From positions 19,307 through 83,306 of the forward strand of contig JADZBD010000002.1 in NCBI GenBank assembly GCA_020852255.1: 64,000 nucleotides of DNA, written 5' to 3'. Shown here piece by piece: positions 34,601 through 43,812 of this stretch. This DNA is from Bacteroidia bacterium. Its GTDB lineage: Bacteria; Bacteroidota; Bacteroidia; JADZBD01. A model generated the notes under the pieces. It was not told the origin of the DNA, did no database searches, and saw only the letters and a program-made list of their open reading frames with translations. The position numbers and the translations under genes were made by a program. Numbering within the stretch: the stretch's first letter is position 1; each line of letters begins with the position of its first letter.

Positions 34601-34694
34601 TCTTTACGGATGGAAACGATGGGAGCTGATCCGCTTTTCCCTCGACCTGAACCGCGTGAATCCCCTGAACATGATCCGCAATCTTGACCTCTGA
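31653..34694 (+). CDS. M1 family metallopeptidase, exported
   Basis: A 1013-residue protein with a short signal peptide (about 1-17). An N-terminal beta domain leads to the gluzincin catalytic region: GGGMEYPNI (the GxMEN-type substrate motif, here GGMEY) and HEVGH at 377-381 with the third zinc ligand E400 in WMDEGI. The long C-terminal part (about 640-1013) is rich in amphipathic strands and looks like a barrel or large beta domain; it exceeds the usual length of M1 peptidases. It probably trims peptides at the cell surface. Start ATG overlaps the preceding stop, and its end overlaps the LpxH-like gene by 11 bases. Confidence 0.9.
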   Translation: MKKNILFLLLILTFSLRSQKSYFQQEVNYTIQVKLDDVNHELDGNISIVYTNNSPDKLNFIWMHLWPNAYKNNQTALGKQLLENGSTRFQSARDDERGCIDKLQFKVNGQDVEVVQHPDWIDVCQIFLTRPMEPGEKIIITTPFHVKIPIGVFSRMGHIGQQYQITQWYPKPAVYDKHGWHPMPYLDQGEFYSEYGSFDVSITLPENYVIKATGDLVDGEKEYEWWRKKDEETRKKNFEENTTLPNGKETPLYNDEFPESSANFKTLRFRQQNVHDFAWFADKRYNMLRGEVELPHSKRKVETWLIFTNGESKLWKDAVPYINDAIYYYSLWNGDYPYAHATAVDGALSAGGGMEYPNITVIGQMSNPFLLETVIMHEVGHNWFYGILGSNERQHPWMDEGINSFNENRYIETKYPKAGILGESDPAWYTRLVDLDNVLHKEQYYYSYLIGCKVRKDQPIEEQSAKYTPFNYGGIVYSKTAIMFDYLMAWLGEQTMDKAMQLYFDTWKFKHPYPEDLRFVMEKVSGKDLGWFFDEIIGTTRRIDFKITGVEERDGKYTVTVKNTGEITAPVNLYAFLSADSTGTSLGWSEPLAPGKSFSFTTDAKEVRYFRIDPRLDIPEYNRNNNIMRSRGILKKTEPLQFKFIGSLDSPERTSLYWVPAGGWNYYDGAFAGLVMYNNLIPQKHFEFTVAPMFGLYSRKPIGIADASLHFHPQSLFSDITFSGRVKKFSYHDFPSSREFMAFRHSAHFVFRNKNPRDNKSHSVTLSDHRIFAENFAVRMEGAGVTFDPVTDETVVQQFTYQLRVPHAIHGWNTGVIAEYSKDHMKLMWKGNFQYHFVRLKRSAELRLSGGMFLQDNGAAADKYSFRLNNATGAQDYLYEDAFLARNMTDGLLSRQIGPENSNFTYDSPVGVNKKWMASAHLRIGIPRVPLLKLYGSFAFIPEDSAAYQPTQFEAGVFLGILNETITVYIPLVFSEDLANDIALYGWKRWELIRFSLDLNRVNPLNMIRNLDL

Positions 34695-35436
34695 TAAAAA
34701 AATATACTTCGCCTCCGATTTCCACCTCGGGGTACCCGACCGCACCTCCAGCCTGGAACGGGAAAAAAAGATCGTCCGCTGGCTGGAAGAAATACGAAAA
34801 GATGCGGCTGAACTTTATCTCATGGGGGATGTATTCGACTTCTGGTTCGAGTACGGAAGCGCGGTGCCCAACGGGTACGTGCGGCTGCTGGGAAAACTCG
34901 CGGAACTTTCAGACGCGGGAGTGAAAATCCACTGGTTCACCGGAAACCACGACATGTGGATCTTCCGGTATATCCCTTCGGAAATCGGTTGTACCATATA
35001 CAGGAAACCGGTACAAAGAGAACTAAATGGTAAAAAGTTCTTTCTCGGCCATGGGGATGGTCTCGGACCGGGAGATCAGGGATATAAATTCATAAAGAAA
35101 GTGTTCGCCAGCAAGGTATGTCAATGGCTCTTCGCCCGCCTGCACCCGAATTGCGGACTCCGGCTTGGAAATTATTTGTCGCGGCGAAGCCGCATATCCA
35201 CCGCCGGAGCAGATGAGAAATACCTTGGCGACGAAAAGGAGTTTCTTGTTCGTTTCTGCAAAGACACCTTGCAGCGGGAACATTTTGACTACTTCATTTT
35301 CGGACACCGTCACCTGCCTCTCGACAAGGAAATTGGAGCTACCTCCAGGTACATCAACCTGGGTGAATGGGTGAATTACTCAACCTACGCTGTTTTTGAC
35401 GGAGAACGATGCGAACTGAAGAAATTCGACAAGTAG
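34684..35436 (+). CDS. lpxH: UDP-2,3-diacylglucosamine diphosphatase, LpxH-like
   Basis: Calcineurin-like phosphoesterase that should cleave UDP-2,3-diacylglucosamine to lipid X in lipid A synthesis. The 250-residue protein has the metal motifs SDFHLG (D12, H14), GDVFDFWFEY (D49), GNHD, GHGDGLGPGD and FGHRH. The GDVFDFWF segment and the helical insert after it are typical of LpxH. No ATG or GTG precedes the first motif in frame; TTG at 34684 is the only reasonable start, overlapping the peptidase gene by 11 bases. Low-level start codon and overlap suggest dependence on upstream translation. Confidence 0.87.
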   Translation: MTSDKKIYFASDFHLGVPDRTSSLEREKKIVRWLEEIRKDAAELYLMGDVFDFWFEYGSAVPNGYVRLLGKLAELSDAGVKIHWFTGNHDMWIFRYIPSEIGCTIYRKPVQRELNGKKFFLGHGDGLGPGDQGYKFIKKVFASKVCQWLFARLHPNCGLRLGNYLSRRSRISTAGADEKYLGDEKEFLVRFCKDTLQREHFDYFIFGHRHLPLDKEIGATSRYINLGEWVNYSTYAVFDGERCELKKFDK

Positions 35437-35685
35437 TTGGAATTCAACGTGCTTTTCAATAGGAATCCTTATTAATTCATAGGAAATCCACCCCGGTTTA
35501 CCCTCCCTGCAGACCTGTTGGTCGAATTTTCCCCTTAATCGTTGCAGGTACCGGGCGCTGAACCTATCTTGTAGCCTGAAAATGAACCCTTTCCATAAGA
35601 ATACTGCCGTAAGCAACCCACAGGGTACTATTCATGTCTATCCTTTGAGTCACAATATGTTGTAACAGACACCTATTCATCTTCT
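35437..35685. other. Intergenic spacer without a recognised gene
   Basis: 249 bases between the LpxH-like gene and the 1230-residue T9SS protein. It has no convincing terminator, no TAnnTTTG with correct spacing (TATCCTTTG at 35638-35646 has one base too many) and no supportable frame. It should contain the promoter of the downstream gene. Confidence 0.5.
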
Positions 35686-38600
35686 ATGAAAAAATCAGTA
35701 CTGATTTTCATTCCGGCTCTTTTGTTCAGTCTCGCAGTTTCCGCCCAAAGCGTGGCCAACTACACTGCGGTTCGCACAACAGGAATCACTTACAGTTCTA
35801 TTGCAGCATTCGGAACCATCGTACCTTCCTGGCGCGGGCAGTTTGTTAACCAGAACGATGATAACAGAAGTAATCCTGTTGCTCTCGGATTTGACTTCTG
35901 GTATTGCGGAACACGATACACCCATTGCAATATCTCCATCAATGGATTTATTGATTTCTCGAGTACCCCATATAACGGCAATGCGCCTGTGAGTGGTGAC
36001 CCGAATACCACCGGTTCCTGTCTGTGCGGGGGATTTTATTCTTACCGTGAGCAGGGCTCTACCCTTTGGCAATCTCCAACTTGTGGAACAGGAAGCCCTC
36101 CCACCTCCTATGAAGGTACTTATTGGGCATTGGCAGCCATGTACTGCGATTTGTGGCCGGCCAACGGAAACCAGGCGCTGGCATACAGCATCCGCTATGC
36201 CACCACCGGAGCAGCGCCCTACCGTTGCTTCACTGTAGAATATGCCAATATGGATGATTGGTCCAGCCCTCTGCTTTCAGATTATAATTTTCAGATTAAA
36301 GTGTACGAAACCACCGGCGTAATTGAATATGTATATGGTACCATGACGCCCGCAGTTGGTTCTCCTACCCCTTATTCCTGTGGGATCAACCAGAGGATAT
36401 TTACCAATCCTCCCGCTGCATCCGAGTTACTGGCGCAGCAAGGAACCAATTCCAATACTTTTAATAACACGATTCCTGCATTAAGTACCGCTGTTCCCAC
36501 CCCGAACAGTCAGATCACCTTTACCCCCGTTTGTCCCCTGAACCCCGGATCGGTACTTACATTTTCCGCCATTGGAAATACCACCATGACCCTGAACTGG
36601 ACAGACTGGGCAGCTAATGAAATCGGTTATGCAATCTATTATTCCACCGATGGTGTAAATTATTACTTTATGTCACAAACCGCGGCAAACGCCACTTCTT
36701 ACGTTGCCACGAACCTCACCTCCCCTACCTATTGGTGGAAAGTGTACGCTGTTACAGAAGGCTGCATCAGCACACCCATCACCGGAACACAAGCCACCGT
36801 GGCCGGAGGTGTTTTCTTCACCGTTGCTTCCGGAAACTGGACTAATCCTGCCATCTGGAATGCCATGGCCGTACCCACAACAGGAGATAACGCAACTATC
36901 TCAAACGGTCATACGGTAACCATTGACGCCAACAACCAGGGCTGTTTTGATCTTACTGTTAACACAGGTGGCGCAGCCTCTCTGCTGATCCTGGGAAATG
37001 CTGCCTCCAATTACACTTTTAATATTCTCGGAAACTTAACGGTGAACACCAATGGTACCTTCCGTCCGAATAATACCGTGAACGCCACGCATACCATCAA
37101 CCTCACGGGCAATATTGTGAATAACGGAAGCATTACCATGCGGCCGGTTGCCAACCGCATAGCGAATTTTGTTTTCAGCAGAAACGGGAACCAGACCATC
37201 AGTGGCACGGCGGGGGCCGGACTTAACGATTACAACCTTATCACTCTCAATATGGGAGCCTCTGTAAGTAACACTTGTGAAGTCACATCTTCAAACTTCT
37301 CAGCACCCTCCAACTTCCTGGCACTAAGCAACGGAACCTTTAAATATTCCGTTCCTGTAAACGTACAGAACATTGACATTTTTACATCCATCGCTACAAT
37401 TCCTTACACCGCCGGTCTTTGGATGAATGCACCTAATTCTACCATGTACGCACATTCCACGCTGAACTTCCAGGGAGCTATTACCTGCAGCGCGGGAATT
37501 TTACACGTGGGAGATGCGGCGGATGAGATGCTGCAATCCGATGGAGCGCTGCTAACCGTTTCAGGGGGCATAGTTACAGTTGCTGGCCGGCTTGATCGCC
37601 CCAGTTACGTTGCCGTTACCCACGTTTCTGTTACAGGGGGAGAGTTGGTACTGGCCCGCTTCAGTTCAACATCTACTACCAAGCATCCATTCCATGTGGA
37701 TGTGATCGGGTCTTCCTTAAATTGGACAGGAGGCATTATTAGGTTAACAAGGGAGGGCGGTACAGGAGCCCAAGACCTAGGATATAAAAATTCAGGTTGT
37801 CTTCTCAATTATAATATCACAGGGGGGATTTTACGAATTGGAGATGGTGCATCTCCCGCCGGTCAAACTATGGAGATCAATTCAAATATTCCCATATTTA
37901 ACCTTTTAGTTAACAGTACCAACAGCCCAACTGCCAAAATTGACACCTTTAACCTGGTTGTTAAAGGGAACATTACAATCAACACCGGAGGAACGCTCAA
38001 CACCAACAACAAGGATATTTATGTAGCCGGGAACTGGACGAACGATGGCACCTTCCAGCAGCAATTACGGCGTGTGTTTTTCAATGGAACCTCTGCAACA
38101 ACACAGAGCCTGGGCGGTACAACCGTTACCACTTTCCATGACCTGCATATCAATAACACCGGAACCGGAGGAGTAACGCTGAATGTTTCACCTACGGTTC
38201 AGGATAGTCTGGCAATGACAAACGGCAAGCTGCTTCTGAATGGCCAAACAATAAATGTAACCAGCGACAACCTGAGTTCCATCACCCGCACCAACGGATG
38301 GATTGTGTCGGAGAATACAGGAAACCTCAGTAAAGTGGCATGGACCATCAACGGAATACTGGGAAGCCGCACGATTCCTTATGGTACCACGGGAGGTGTG
38401 TATATACCCTTTACCTTTAACATGACGGCCGGAAGCGGCGGAATTCTCACCACCTCCACCTATGGCACTCCCGCCACTAACCTGCCCTGGCCCACTGCTC
38501 CCACCGCCGTTCTTAACCTGAACAGCACCACCGGCCTCCTGCCCGATAACCGCGACGCCACCGTGAACCGCTTTTGGCAGATTGACCACACCGGAGTTAC

Positions 38601-39378
38601 TCCCACAGCTACCCTTACATTCAGCTACGACCCTGCAACTGAGTTACCCATTGCTCCTTACAACCTGCCCGCCGATCAGCGCGCGCAGCGGTACGAGTCC
38701 TCCACCAACAAGTGGCAGCCTGCACTGGGCGGACAAACTACAACAGCCAACTCCGTAACGGTTCCCGGCGTAACCACTTTTTCACCCTGGGCGCTGGCCA
38801 GTAACCTTTCGCCGCTGCCCATCGAGCTCACACACTTTAACGCTACCTGCGTAAACGGCGCCATGCTCATTGAATGGGTAACGGGCTCCGAGACCAACAA
38901 CGACTTCTACACCCTGGAACGTACTTCCGACGGGGTGAACTTCGAAATTGTAGCCATTATTGACGGAGCCGGAACTACTTCCCAGATGTCGTTCTATCAT
39001 TTCACCGACGAAACTCCGCTTCCGGGCATCTCTTACTATCGTCTGAAACAAACCGACGAGAACCAGACTGAAACGTGGTCTGACCTGATTGCCGCCAACT
39101 GCGAAAGCAGCGGGGACCTCGGCATCACGGTACTGCCCAACCCTTCTACAGGTACCAACCTGGTTATCCAGGTACGCACCGAATCCGAAACTCCTGTTAT
39201 TGTTTCCATCGTTAATAATCTCGGACAGAAGATCCTTTCCGAACAGGTGGTAACGGATAAAAACGGAGTGGTGTTCCTGAATGTAGAACTCCCGGAGGAA
39301 ACCAGTGCCGGTGTTTATTTGGTGAACGCGGTATCCGCCACGCACCAGTACAGTTCCAAACTGGTTATCCGGAAATAG
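35686..39378 (+). CDS. Giant secreted protein with FnIII-like module and T9SS type A sorting domain
   Basis: A 1230-residue protein with a clear signal peptide (1-20, ending SAQ). Residues 20-280 are a Cys/Trp/Tyr-rich beta domain (GFDFWYCGTRYTHCNISINGFIDF) seen at the start of many Bacteroidota surface proteins. An FnIII-like module (about 290-365) is followed by ASGNWTNPAIWN, a G8-like opening, and several hundred residues of parallel-beta-like repeats rich in Asn, Thr and Gly. Residues 1040-1150 (PIELTHFNATCVNGAMLIEW) are another module common before the sorting domain, which ends in QYSSKLVIRK. The stretch encoded at about 37,730-37,930 looks more AT-rich than its flanks. Function unknown; probably surface adhesion or matrix. 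Confidence 0.85.
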   Translation: MKKSVLIFIPALLFSLAVSAQSVANYTAVRTTGITYSSIAAFGTIVPSWRGQFVNQNDDNRSNPVALGFDFWYCGTRYTHCNISINGFIDFSSTPYNGNAPVSGDPNTTGSCLCGGFYSYREQGSTLWQSPTCGTGSPPTSYEGTYWALAAMYCDLWPANGNQALAYSIRYATTGAAPYRCFTVEYANMDDWSSPLLSDYNFQIKVYETTGVIEYVYGTMTPAVGSPTPYSCGINQRIFTNPPAASELLAQQGTNSNTFNNTIPALSTAVPTPNSQITFTPVCPLNPGSVLTFSAIGNTTMTLNWTDWAANEIGYAIYYSTDGVNYYFMSQTAANATSYVATNLTSPTYWWKVYAVTEGCISTPITGTQATVAGGVFFTVASGNWTNPAIWNAMAVPTTGDNATISNGHTVTIDANNQGCFDLTVNTGGAASLLILGNAASNYTFNILGNLTVNTNGTFRPNNTVNATHTINLTGNIVNNGSITMRPVANRIANFVFSRNGNQTISGTAGAGLNDYNLITLNMGASVSNTCEVTSSNFSAPSNFLALSNGTFKYSVPVNVQNIDIFTSIATIPYTAGLWMNAPNSTMYAHSTLNFQGAITCSAGILHVGDAADEMLQSDGALLTVSGGIVTVAGRLDRPSYVAVTHVSVTGGELVLARFSSTSTTKHPFHVDVIGSSLNWTGGIIRLTREGGTGAQDLGYKNSGCLLNYNITGGILRIGDGASPAGQTMEINSNIPIFNLLVNSTNSPTAKIDTFNLVVKGNITINTGGTLNTNNKDIYVAGNWTNDGTFQQQLRRVFFNGTSATTQSLGGTTVTTFHDLHINNTGTGGVTLNVSPTVQDSLAMTNGKLLLNGQTINVTSDNLSSITRTNGWIVSENTGNLSKVAWTINGILGSRTIPYGTTGGVYIPFTFNMTAGSGGILTTSTYGTPATNLPWPTAPTAVLNLNSTTGLLPDNRDATVNRFWQIDHTGVTPTATLTFSYDPATELPIAPYNLPADQRAQRYESSTNKWQPALGGQTTTANSVTVPGVTTFSPWALASNLSPLPIELTHFNATCVNGAMLIEWVTGSETNNDFYTLERTSDGVNFEIVAIIDGAGTTSQMSFYHFTDETPLPGISYYRLKQTDENQTETWSDLIAANCESSGDLGITVLPNPSTGTNLVIQVRTESETPVIVSIVNNLGQKILSEQVVTDKNGVVFLNVELPEETSAGVYLVNAVSATHQYSSKLVIRK

Positions 39379-39384
39379 AAGGAA

Positions 39385-40383
39385 TCAGATGGCCGCTTTA
39401 GCGATGAGCTCCACCAGGCGGTGCGAGTAACCGGCCTCGTTGTCGTACCAGCCTATCACCTTCACCAGGTTACCAACCACGGAAGTAAACTCTGCATCGA
39501 AGATCACCGAGTGCGGGTTGCCGATAATATCCACCGAAACAATAGGATCTTCCGTATACTGCATGATTCCCTTCAGGTAACCTTCCGCTGCCGATTTGAA
39601 TGCCGCGTTGATTTCCGCCCGCTGCACAGGCTTAGTGAGCACGCAGGTAATATCGGTGAGCGACCCGTTGGGGACGGGCACACGCATTCCGCAGCCCCCT
39701 AATTTACCCTCCAGGTGGGGGAAAATCCTGGTAATGGCTTTGGCAGCCCCTGTACTTGTAGGAATAATGCTCATTGCTGCCGCCCTTGCCCTGCGCAGGT
39801 CCTTGTGGGGGGCATCGTGCAGGCGCTGATCTCCGGTGTAGGAATGAACCGTAGTGATGTATCCATCCTCCACGCCCCACTGCTTATCAAGCACATGAAT
39901 CATGGGTGCGGCACAATTGGTGGTACAGGAAGCGTTGGAGAGAATAGTATCTCCGGAGAAGAAGGTATTATCATTTACTCCCAGCACAAGTGTTTTAACC
40001 GTATTATCCTTCGCCGGGGCCGACAGGATCACCTTTTTTGCTCCCGCTTGCAAATGGCCGGATGCTCCGGGTGTATCAAGAAATTTACCAGTGCTCTCCA
40101 AAACAAGATCAGCTCCTAAAGCCTTCCATGGAATGCCGGAAGGATCCTTCACTGCCGTTACGGGAATCTTCTGTCCGTTCACGAGTAACGCGTCCTTTTC
40201 GCAGGAAATCTCCCCCTCCGTAATTCCGTGTACAGAATCATATTTGTAGAGATGTGCCAGCGTGCCGGCATCGGTAAGGTCATTGATGCCTGCGATCCGG
40301 AAACGGGGATCTTTCATCATGATCTTCATGGCCATGCGGCCTATACGGCCGAAGCCGTTTATCCCGACAGAGATCTTCTTCAT
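39385..40383 (-). CDS. gap: Glyceraldehyde-3-phosphate dehydrogenase, type I
   Basis: Glycolytic enzyme oxidising G3P to 1,3-bisphosphoglycerate with NAD. The 332-residue protein has the Rossmann motif GINGFGRIGR (8-17), the catalytic SNASCTTNC with C153, HSYTGDQ, and WYDNEAGYSHR near the C-terminus. The acidic INDLTD segment at the end of strand two favours NAD over NADP. It is transcribed from its own -7 element just after the terminator of the BNR-repeat gene and converges with the 1230-residue protein with six bases between stops. Confidence 0.97.
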   Translation of the reverse strand: MKKISVGINGFGRIGRMAMKIMMKDPRFRIAGINDLTDAGTLAHLYKYDSVHGITEGEISCEKDALLVNGQKIPVTAVKDPSGIPWKALGADLVLESTGKFLDTPGASGHLQAGAKKVILSAPAKDNTVKTLVLGVNDNTFFSGDTILSNASCTTNCAAPMIHVLDKQWGVEDGYITTVHSYTGDQRLHDAPHKDLRRARAAAMSIIPTSTGAAKAITRIFPHLEGKLGGCGMRVPVPNGSLTDITCVLTKPVQRAEINAAFKSAAEGYLKGIMQYTEDPIVSVDIIGNPHSVIFDAEFTSVVGNLVKVIGWYDNEAGYSHRLVELIAKAAI

Positions 40384-40387
40384 TTCA

Positions 40388-40395
40388 CAAAGGTA
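40388..40395 (-). promoter_or_regulatory. Putative -7 element of gap
   Basis: Minus-strand TACCTTTG ends four bases before the gap ATG, which predicts a transcript beginning at or next to the start codon. It lies after the upstream gene's terminator, consistent with an independent unit. Confidence 0.55.
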
Positions 40396-40400
40396 TATAA

Positions 40401-40432
40401 ATAAAAAGGCCTCCGCTTTTGGGCGGAGGCCT
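40401..40432 (-). terminator. Terminator of the BNR-repeat T9SS gene
   Basis: Perfect ten-base stem AGGCCTCCGC / GCGGAGGCCT with a six-base loop, followed on the minus strand by TTTTATTTAT. It separates this gene from gap. Confidence 0.9.
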
Positions 40433-40451
40433 GAGAATGAATTCAGCGGGA

Positions 40452-43400
40452 TCAGTTCGCCTTCACAAATTTAGCTACGGCCTTTTGTCCGTTTGCAACC
40501 ACTGCCACAAAGTAGGTTCCGCGGGCAAGATCACTCACGTCCAGATCCTGGATATATGATCCGGCAGACATCTTTCCGAGCTCTATCAGTTTCACACGTT
40601 TACCGCTCAGGTTATAAACTTCTATGTGCGCTTCACCGCTTCCCGGCATAAAGAAGCTCACCTGACCCTGTTCACTCATAGGATTAGGGAATACTTTCAC
40701 GCTGGACTTAAACACATTAACCGCATTGCCGCCGAAGGGAGAAGGCTCCACACTCATGGGCTGAAGAAGGGTATTGCTGGAATAAATTCCACGACCATGT
40801 GTACCCACCCATAATTGTCCGGTATTGCTGACAACCCAGTTACGGGCCGTTTGCTGACGGATCATGAGCGTAGGCACATTAGCCATGCCGTTGATCTCCT
40901 TGGTCCAGGTGGGAGAAGAAGCAGAAATATTATTAGTGGTCCAGGTGCCGAATTCTGTAGCAATAATGGCTGCATTGGCGTTAACCATATCCACTACCAC
41001 ATCATAAACCGGCATTGCGGGCAGGTTGCCCTGGCGCGAAGCAAATTTGGTAGGATTGCTGCTGCCGGTACTGATCACCGCAATGCGTGCCGTGTCGCAG
41101 ATATAAACGTGAGTTCCGCCGGTATAACCCCCGGTGGTAACAACCAGGCGATCATTATTATTGGGATCTACCCCAAGTCCGGTGATAGCGGTATTGGAGA
41201 AGTGTCCGAGGCGGGTTGTTCGTACAATGCAATCGGTATTGCCTCCGGAAGCGGAGTCCACATCGGCATTGCCGGCAGAGTCAACCACCGTATTCAGGTT
41301 ATCAATTCGATAAACATGTCCGCTGGAGGTTCCCACATAAAGATGATCTCCGGTGTTGCTCCAGCACATGGTCTGGATTTCGCCTCCAAATGCCGGACTC
41401 AGGATATTTCCCTGCAGTGTACGGCTCTGCCCACCCCCGATTTTAATCCATTCAGGGCTGGTTGCAAAGTTCAGCGGATGACGGATCAGATAACATGCTC
41501 CGGTAAAACCAACCGCGAGTTTGGAGACCACAGGATCAAGGATTCTAAGTGTATCACCCGGATTAATAGTTCCGGACACAATATGGTTAACAGGGAAATT
41601 AGCAGAGTTGGAATTCAGCACCAGGAGATCTCCATTCGTATAACGCAGGGAGTAATCCACATTAATTACTGCATTGGCCGAAGGTACGCTGGCAAAAGTT
41701 ACGGTGCATGCGCCCGTAATATAATTGATGGTATTCACCCCGGAAGTATTGATGCTTCCCACCAGTCCGCCGGATCCGTTATCGGTCACTGTCTGGCTGC
41801 CAACCGTGATGGTTACAGAATTAGGAACGATTTCCGCAGAAGCCTGCGGGAAAGGAAGGGTGGTATTATACTGGGCATTGATTCCGTCGGCTGAACCTAC
41901 AACAAAAGACATTGGTGCGTTCACGAAAGTGATGGAATCAACCGCATTGGGATCATTAAGGTTTTCATAAAGTACGAAAGGAGTAACAAAGGATGCGAAA
42001 GGCGGAGTGCCAAGGGCTGCATTACCTCCCACACGTGCGTTATAAAATGTTCCCATGGACTGGCCGTAGTTCGATGAACGATACACGGCTCCGTAATACG
42101 AACCGGAGAACATGGCTGCAGGATTAACAAAGGAGATTTCGGAATAGGCTCCGTCGCCCCCTGAAACTTCATCAGCGGAGAAATAGTTATTTCCCGTGTG
42201 ATCTACATACTGCGTTCCGTTGTCCTGCGTTCCGCCCATGTATTCATTTCCGGATTTAGACATTGCCACGGAATAGAACTGGGTAACATTGTAACCGTTG
42301 TTCATGGGCTGGAAAGTCAGTCCTCCGTCCATCGTACGGAAAACACCACCGTCGCATCCTATGTAGAAAATATTTCCATTGCCCGGCCGGAATACAATCT
42401 CATGCTTGTCGGCGTGAACGTACCAGGGGTTAAAAGGACTCTCGATCTGGCTATCGGCCAGATTCCATTGTCCGCCATAGGGAGGATTCGAAAGCGTTTC
42501 TTCGTAGGTCCAAAGTTCAACACCACCAAGAACGATCTTATTCTTATTGCCCGGGTAAACCGCAATAGCGCAGTCGTATCGTCCCTGGCTGCCGCCGAAA
42601 GGCTGGAAGGTAGATGAACTGCCGCCCGGACCGATCAGGTACCATGTAGTTCCTGCATCTTTGGAAACATACACACCGTGCAATAAGCCTGAGGTTTTAA
42701 CCACACAGGCATACACGTAATTAGGATCATCCGGCGAATAAGCCAGTGTAGTTCTGGAGTGGGTTACACTTGGAAGCTGATTCCCTCCGGTAGAAATACT
42801 GGTAAAGGTTCCGGGATCTCCATTGGGAGAAAGGTAGACCTTGCCGGCATAGGACACAATCACCTGTCCGCTTGTAGAAACCGCCACATCCGTTACTTCT
42901 CCATTGGCGGGAGAGGTGATCCCGGCTGTCCAGGTAGCTCCACCATCACTGGTGATCATCAGTCCCTCCGAAGTTCCCGCATAAATGCGGTCGGCCAGGG
43001 TGGGGGAGGCAGCCATATCATTGACCGCTGCCCAAACGATGTTGGGGTTATTAGGAGTAGTGGCAGACACGATTCTGTTGAAAGTAGCTCCGTTGTCGGT
43101 AGACTTCCATACACCTGATCCGACCATTCCACCCGCTCCGGTTCCCATGAGATAATAAAGACCCTCACCGGTACCAAAGTAGATATCGCCGTCGGCTCCT
43201 TGTGTGATAGAAGACACGCACATGTTCACCATCGTATCCTTGTAGATGGCCCAGTTGGTACCACCGTTTTCAGATATCCAGAGTCCGCCGGCAACTCCCC
43301 CGGCGTAGATCTTTGCCGGATTGTTCCGGTCAATCAGAAGCGCACGCGTACGGCCACCCACGTTGCTGGGTCCCATTTCAGACCACTGAAGATTCAGCGG

Positions 43401-43682
43401 CGCTGTGAAAATGGAATTACCTGCCGGCCGGTTGGCATCTATAGATGCCTGTACCATATTGGCATAGTTCAGTGTATTCGTATTCGCATCCTTCCTCAGG
43501 TTGAAGAACCATTGAACACTGCCCTGATAGGATTGGTCGTAGGCTGCCTGATTGAGGCCATCAGCACCGCTCCGCGGAGCAAAACGTGCAGACTGATCCA
43601 TAAGAGCCGAGGACACTACCAATGCCGCAGAACCGGCGATTGCAAGGCCTAGCACAGAGAAAAGAATACCTTTCGTTCTCAT
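40452..43682 (-). CDS. Giant secreted BNR/VPS10-type beta-propeller protein with T9SS sorting domain
   Basis: A 1076-residue secreted protein. After the N-terminal hydrophobic segment (about 5-27) come repeated Asp-box-like motifs such as ISENGGTNWAIY, KSTDNGATFNRI, ITSDGGATWTAG and VSKDAGTTWYLI, the sialidase/VPS10 propeller signature. Residues about 615-680 (SQTVTDNGSGGLVG, TINYITGACTVTFAS) interrupt the propeller and resemble a small beta module common in phage tail and other bacterial surface proteins. The propeller resumes, and the last 80 residues (VFPNPMSEQGQVSFF ... AKFVKAN) form a T9SS sorting domain. Asp boxes alone do not prove sialidase activity; I see no clear catalytic set. Confidence 0.87.
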   Translation of the reverse strand: MRTKGILFSVLGLAIAGSAALVVSSALMDQSARFAPRSGADGLNQAAYDQSYQGSVQWFFNLRKDANTNTLNYANMVQASIDANRPAGNSIFTAPLNLQWSEMGPSNVGGRTRALLIDRNNPAKIYAGGVAGGLWISENGGTNWAIYKDTMVNMCVSSITQGADGDIYFGTGEGLYYLMGTGAGGMVGSGVWKSTDNGATFNRIVSATTPNNPNIVWAAVNDMAASPTLADRIYAGTSEGLMITSDGGATWTAGITSPANGEVTDVAVSTSGQVIVSYAGKVYLSPNGDPGTFTSISTGGNQLPSVTHSRTTLAYSPDDPNYVYACVVKTSGLLHGVYVSKDAGTTWYLIGPGGSSSTFQPFGGSQGRYDCAIAVYPGNKNKIVLGGVELWTYEETLSNPPYGGQWNLADSQIESPFNPWYVHADKHEIVFRPGNGNIFYIGCDGGVFRTMDGGLTFQPMNNGYNVTQFYSVAMSKSGNEYMGGTQDNGTQYVDHTGNNYFSADEVSGGDGAYSEISFVNPAAMFSGSYYGAVYRSSNYGQSMGTFYNARVGGNAALGTPPFASFVTPFVLYENLNDPNAVDSITFVNAPMSFVVGSADGINAQYNTTLPFPQASAEIVPNSVTITVGSQTVTDNGSGGLVGSINTSGVNTINYITGACTVTFASVPSANAVINVDYSLRYTNGDLLVLNSNSANFPVNHIVSGTINPGDTLRILDPVVSKLAVGFTGACYLIRHPLNFATSPEWIKIGGGQSRTLQGNILSPAFGGEIQTMCWSNTGDHLYVGTSSGHVYRIDNLNTVVDSAGNADVDSASGGNTDCIVRTTRLGHFSNTAITGLGVDPNNNDRLVVTTGGYTGGTHVYICDTARIAVISTGSSNPTKFASRQGNLPAMPVYDVVVDMVNANAAIIATEFGTWTTNNISASSPTWTKEINGMANVPTLMIRQQTARNWVVSNTGQLWVGTHGRGIYSSNTLLQPMSVEPSPFGGNAVNVFKSSVKVFPNPMSEQGQVSFFMPGSGEAHIEVYNLSGKRVKLIELGKMSAGSYIQDLDVSDLARGTYFVAVVANGQKAVAKFVKAN

Positions 43683-43755
43683 GACGTATTTATTTAAAGT
43701 TAAGGGGACGCTTACCGAAATTCATAATCCGGCAAATATAACCGGCCGGGCCATA

Positions 43756-43787
43756 CAAAGATAATATTCAAAACCCTTTTTTTCAAA
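43756..43787 (-). promoter_or_regulatory. Putative promoter of the BNR-repeat T9SS gene
   Basis: Minus strand TTTG (43784-43787), 20-base spacer, TATCTTTG (43756-43763). A second TATATTTG at 43733-43740 lies nearer the ATG but without a good -33 box. Confidence 0.68.
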
Positions 43788-43812
43788 AAAAATGAGGCAG
43801 GATTCCGGCAAA

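Noticed and set aside
40815..41894. Long open frame (359 codons) on the plus strand
   Set aside because: It is antisense to the 1076-residue T9SS protein, with composition reflecting the reverse of Asn/Thr/Gly-rich codons; no family features or promoter.
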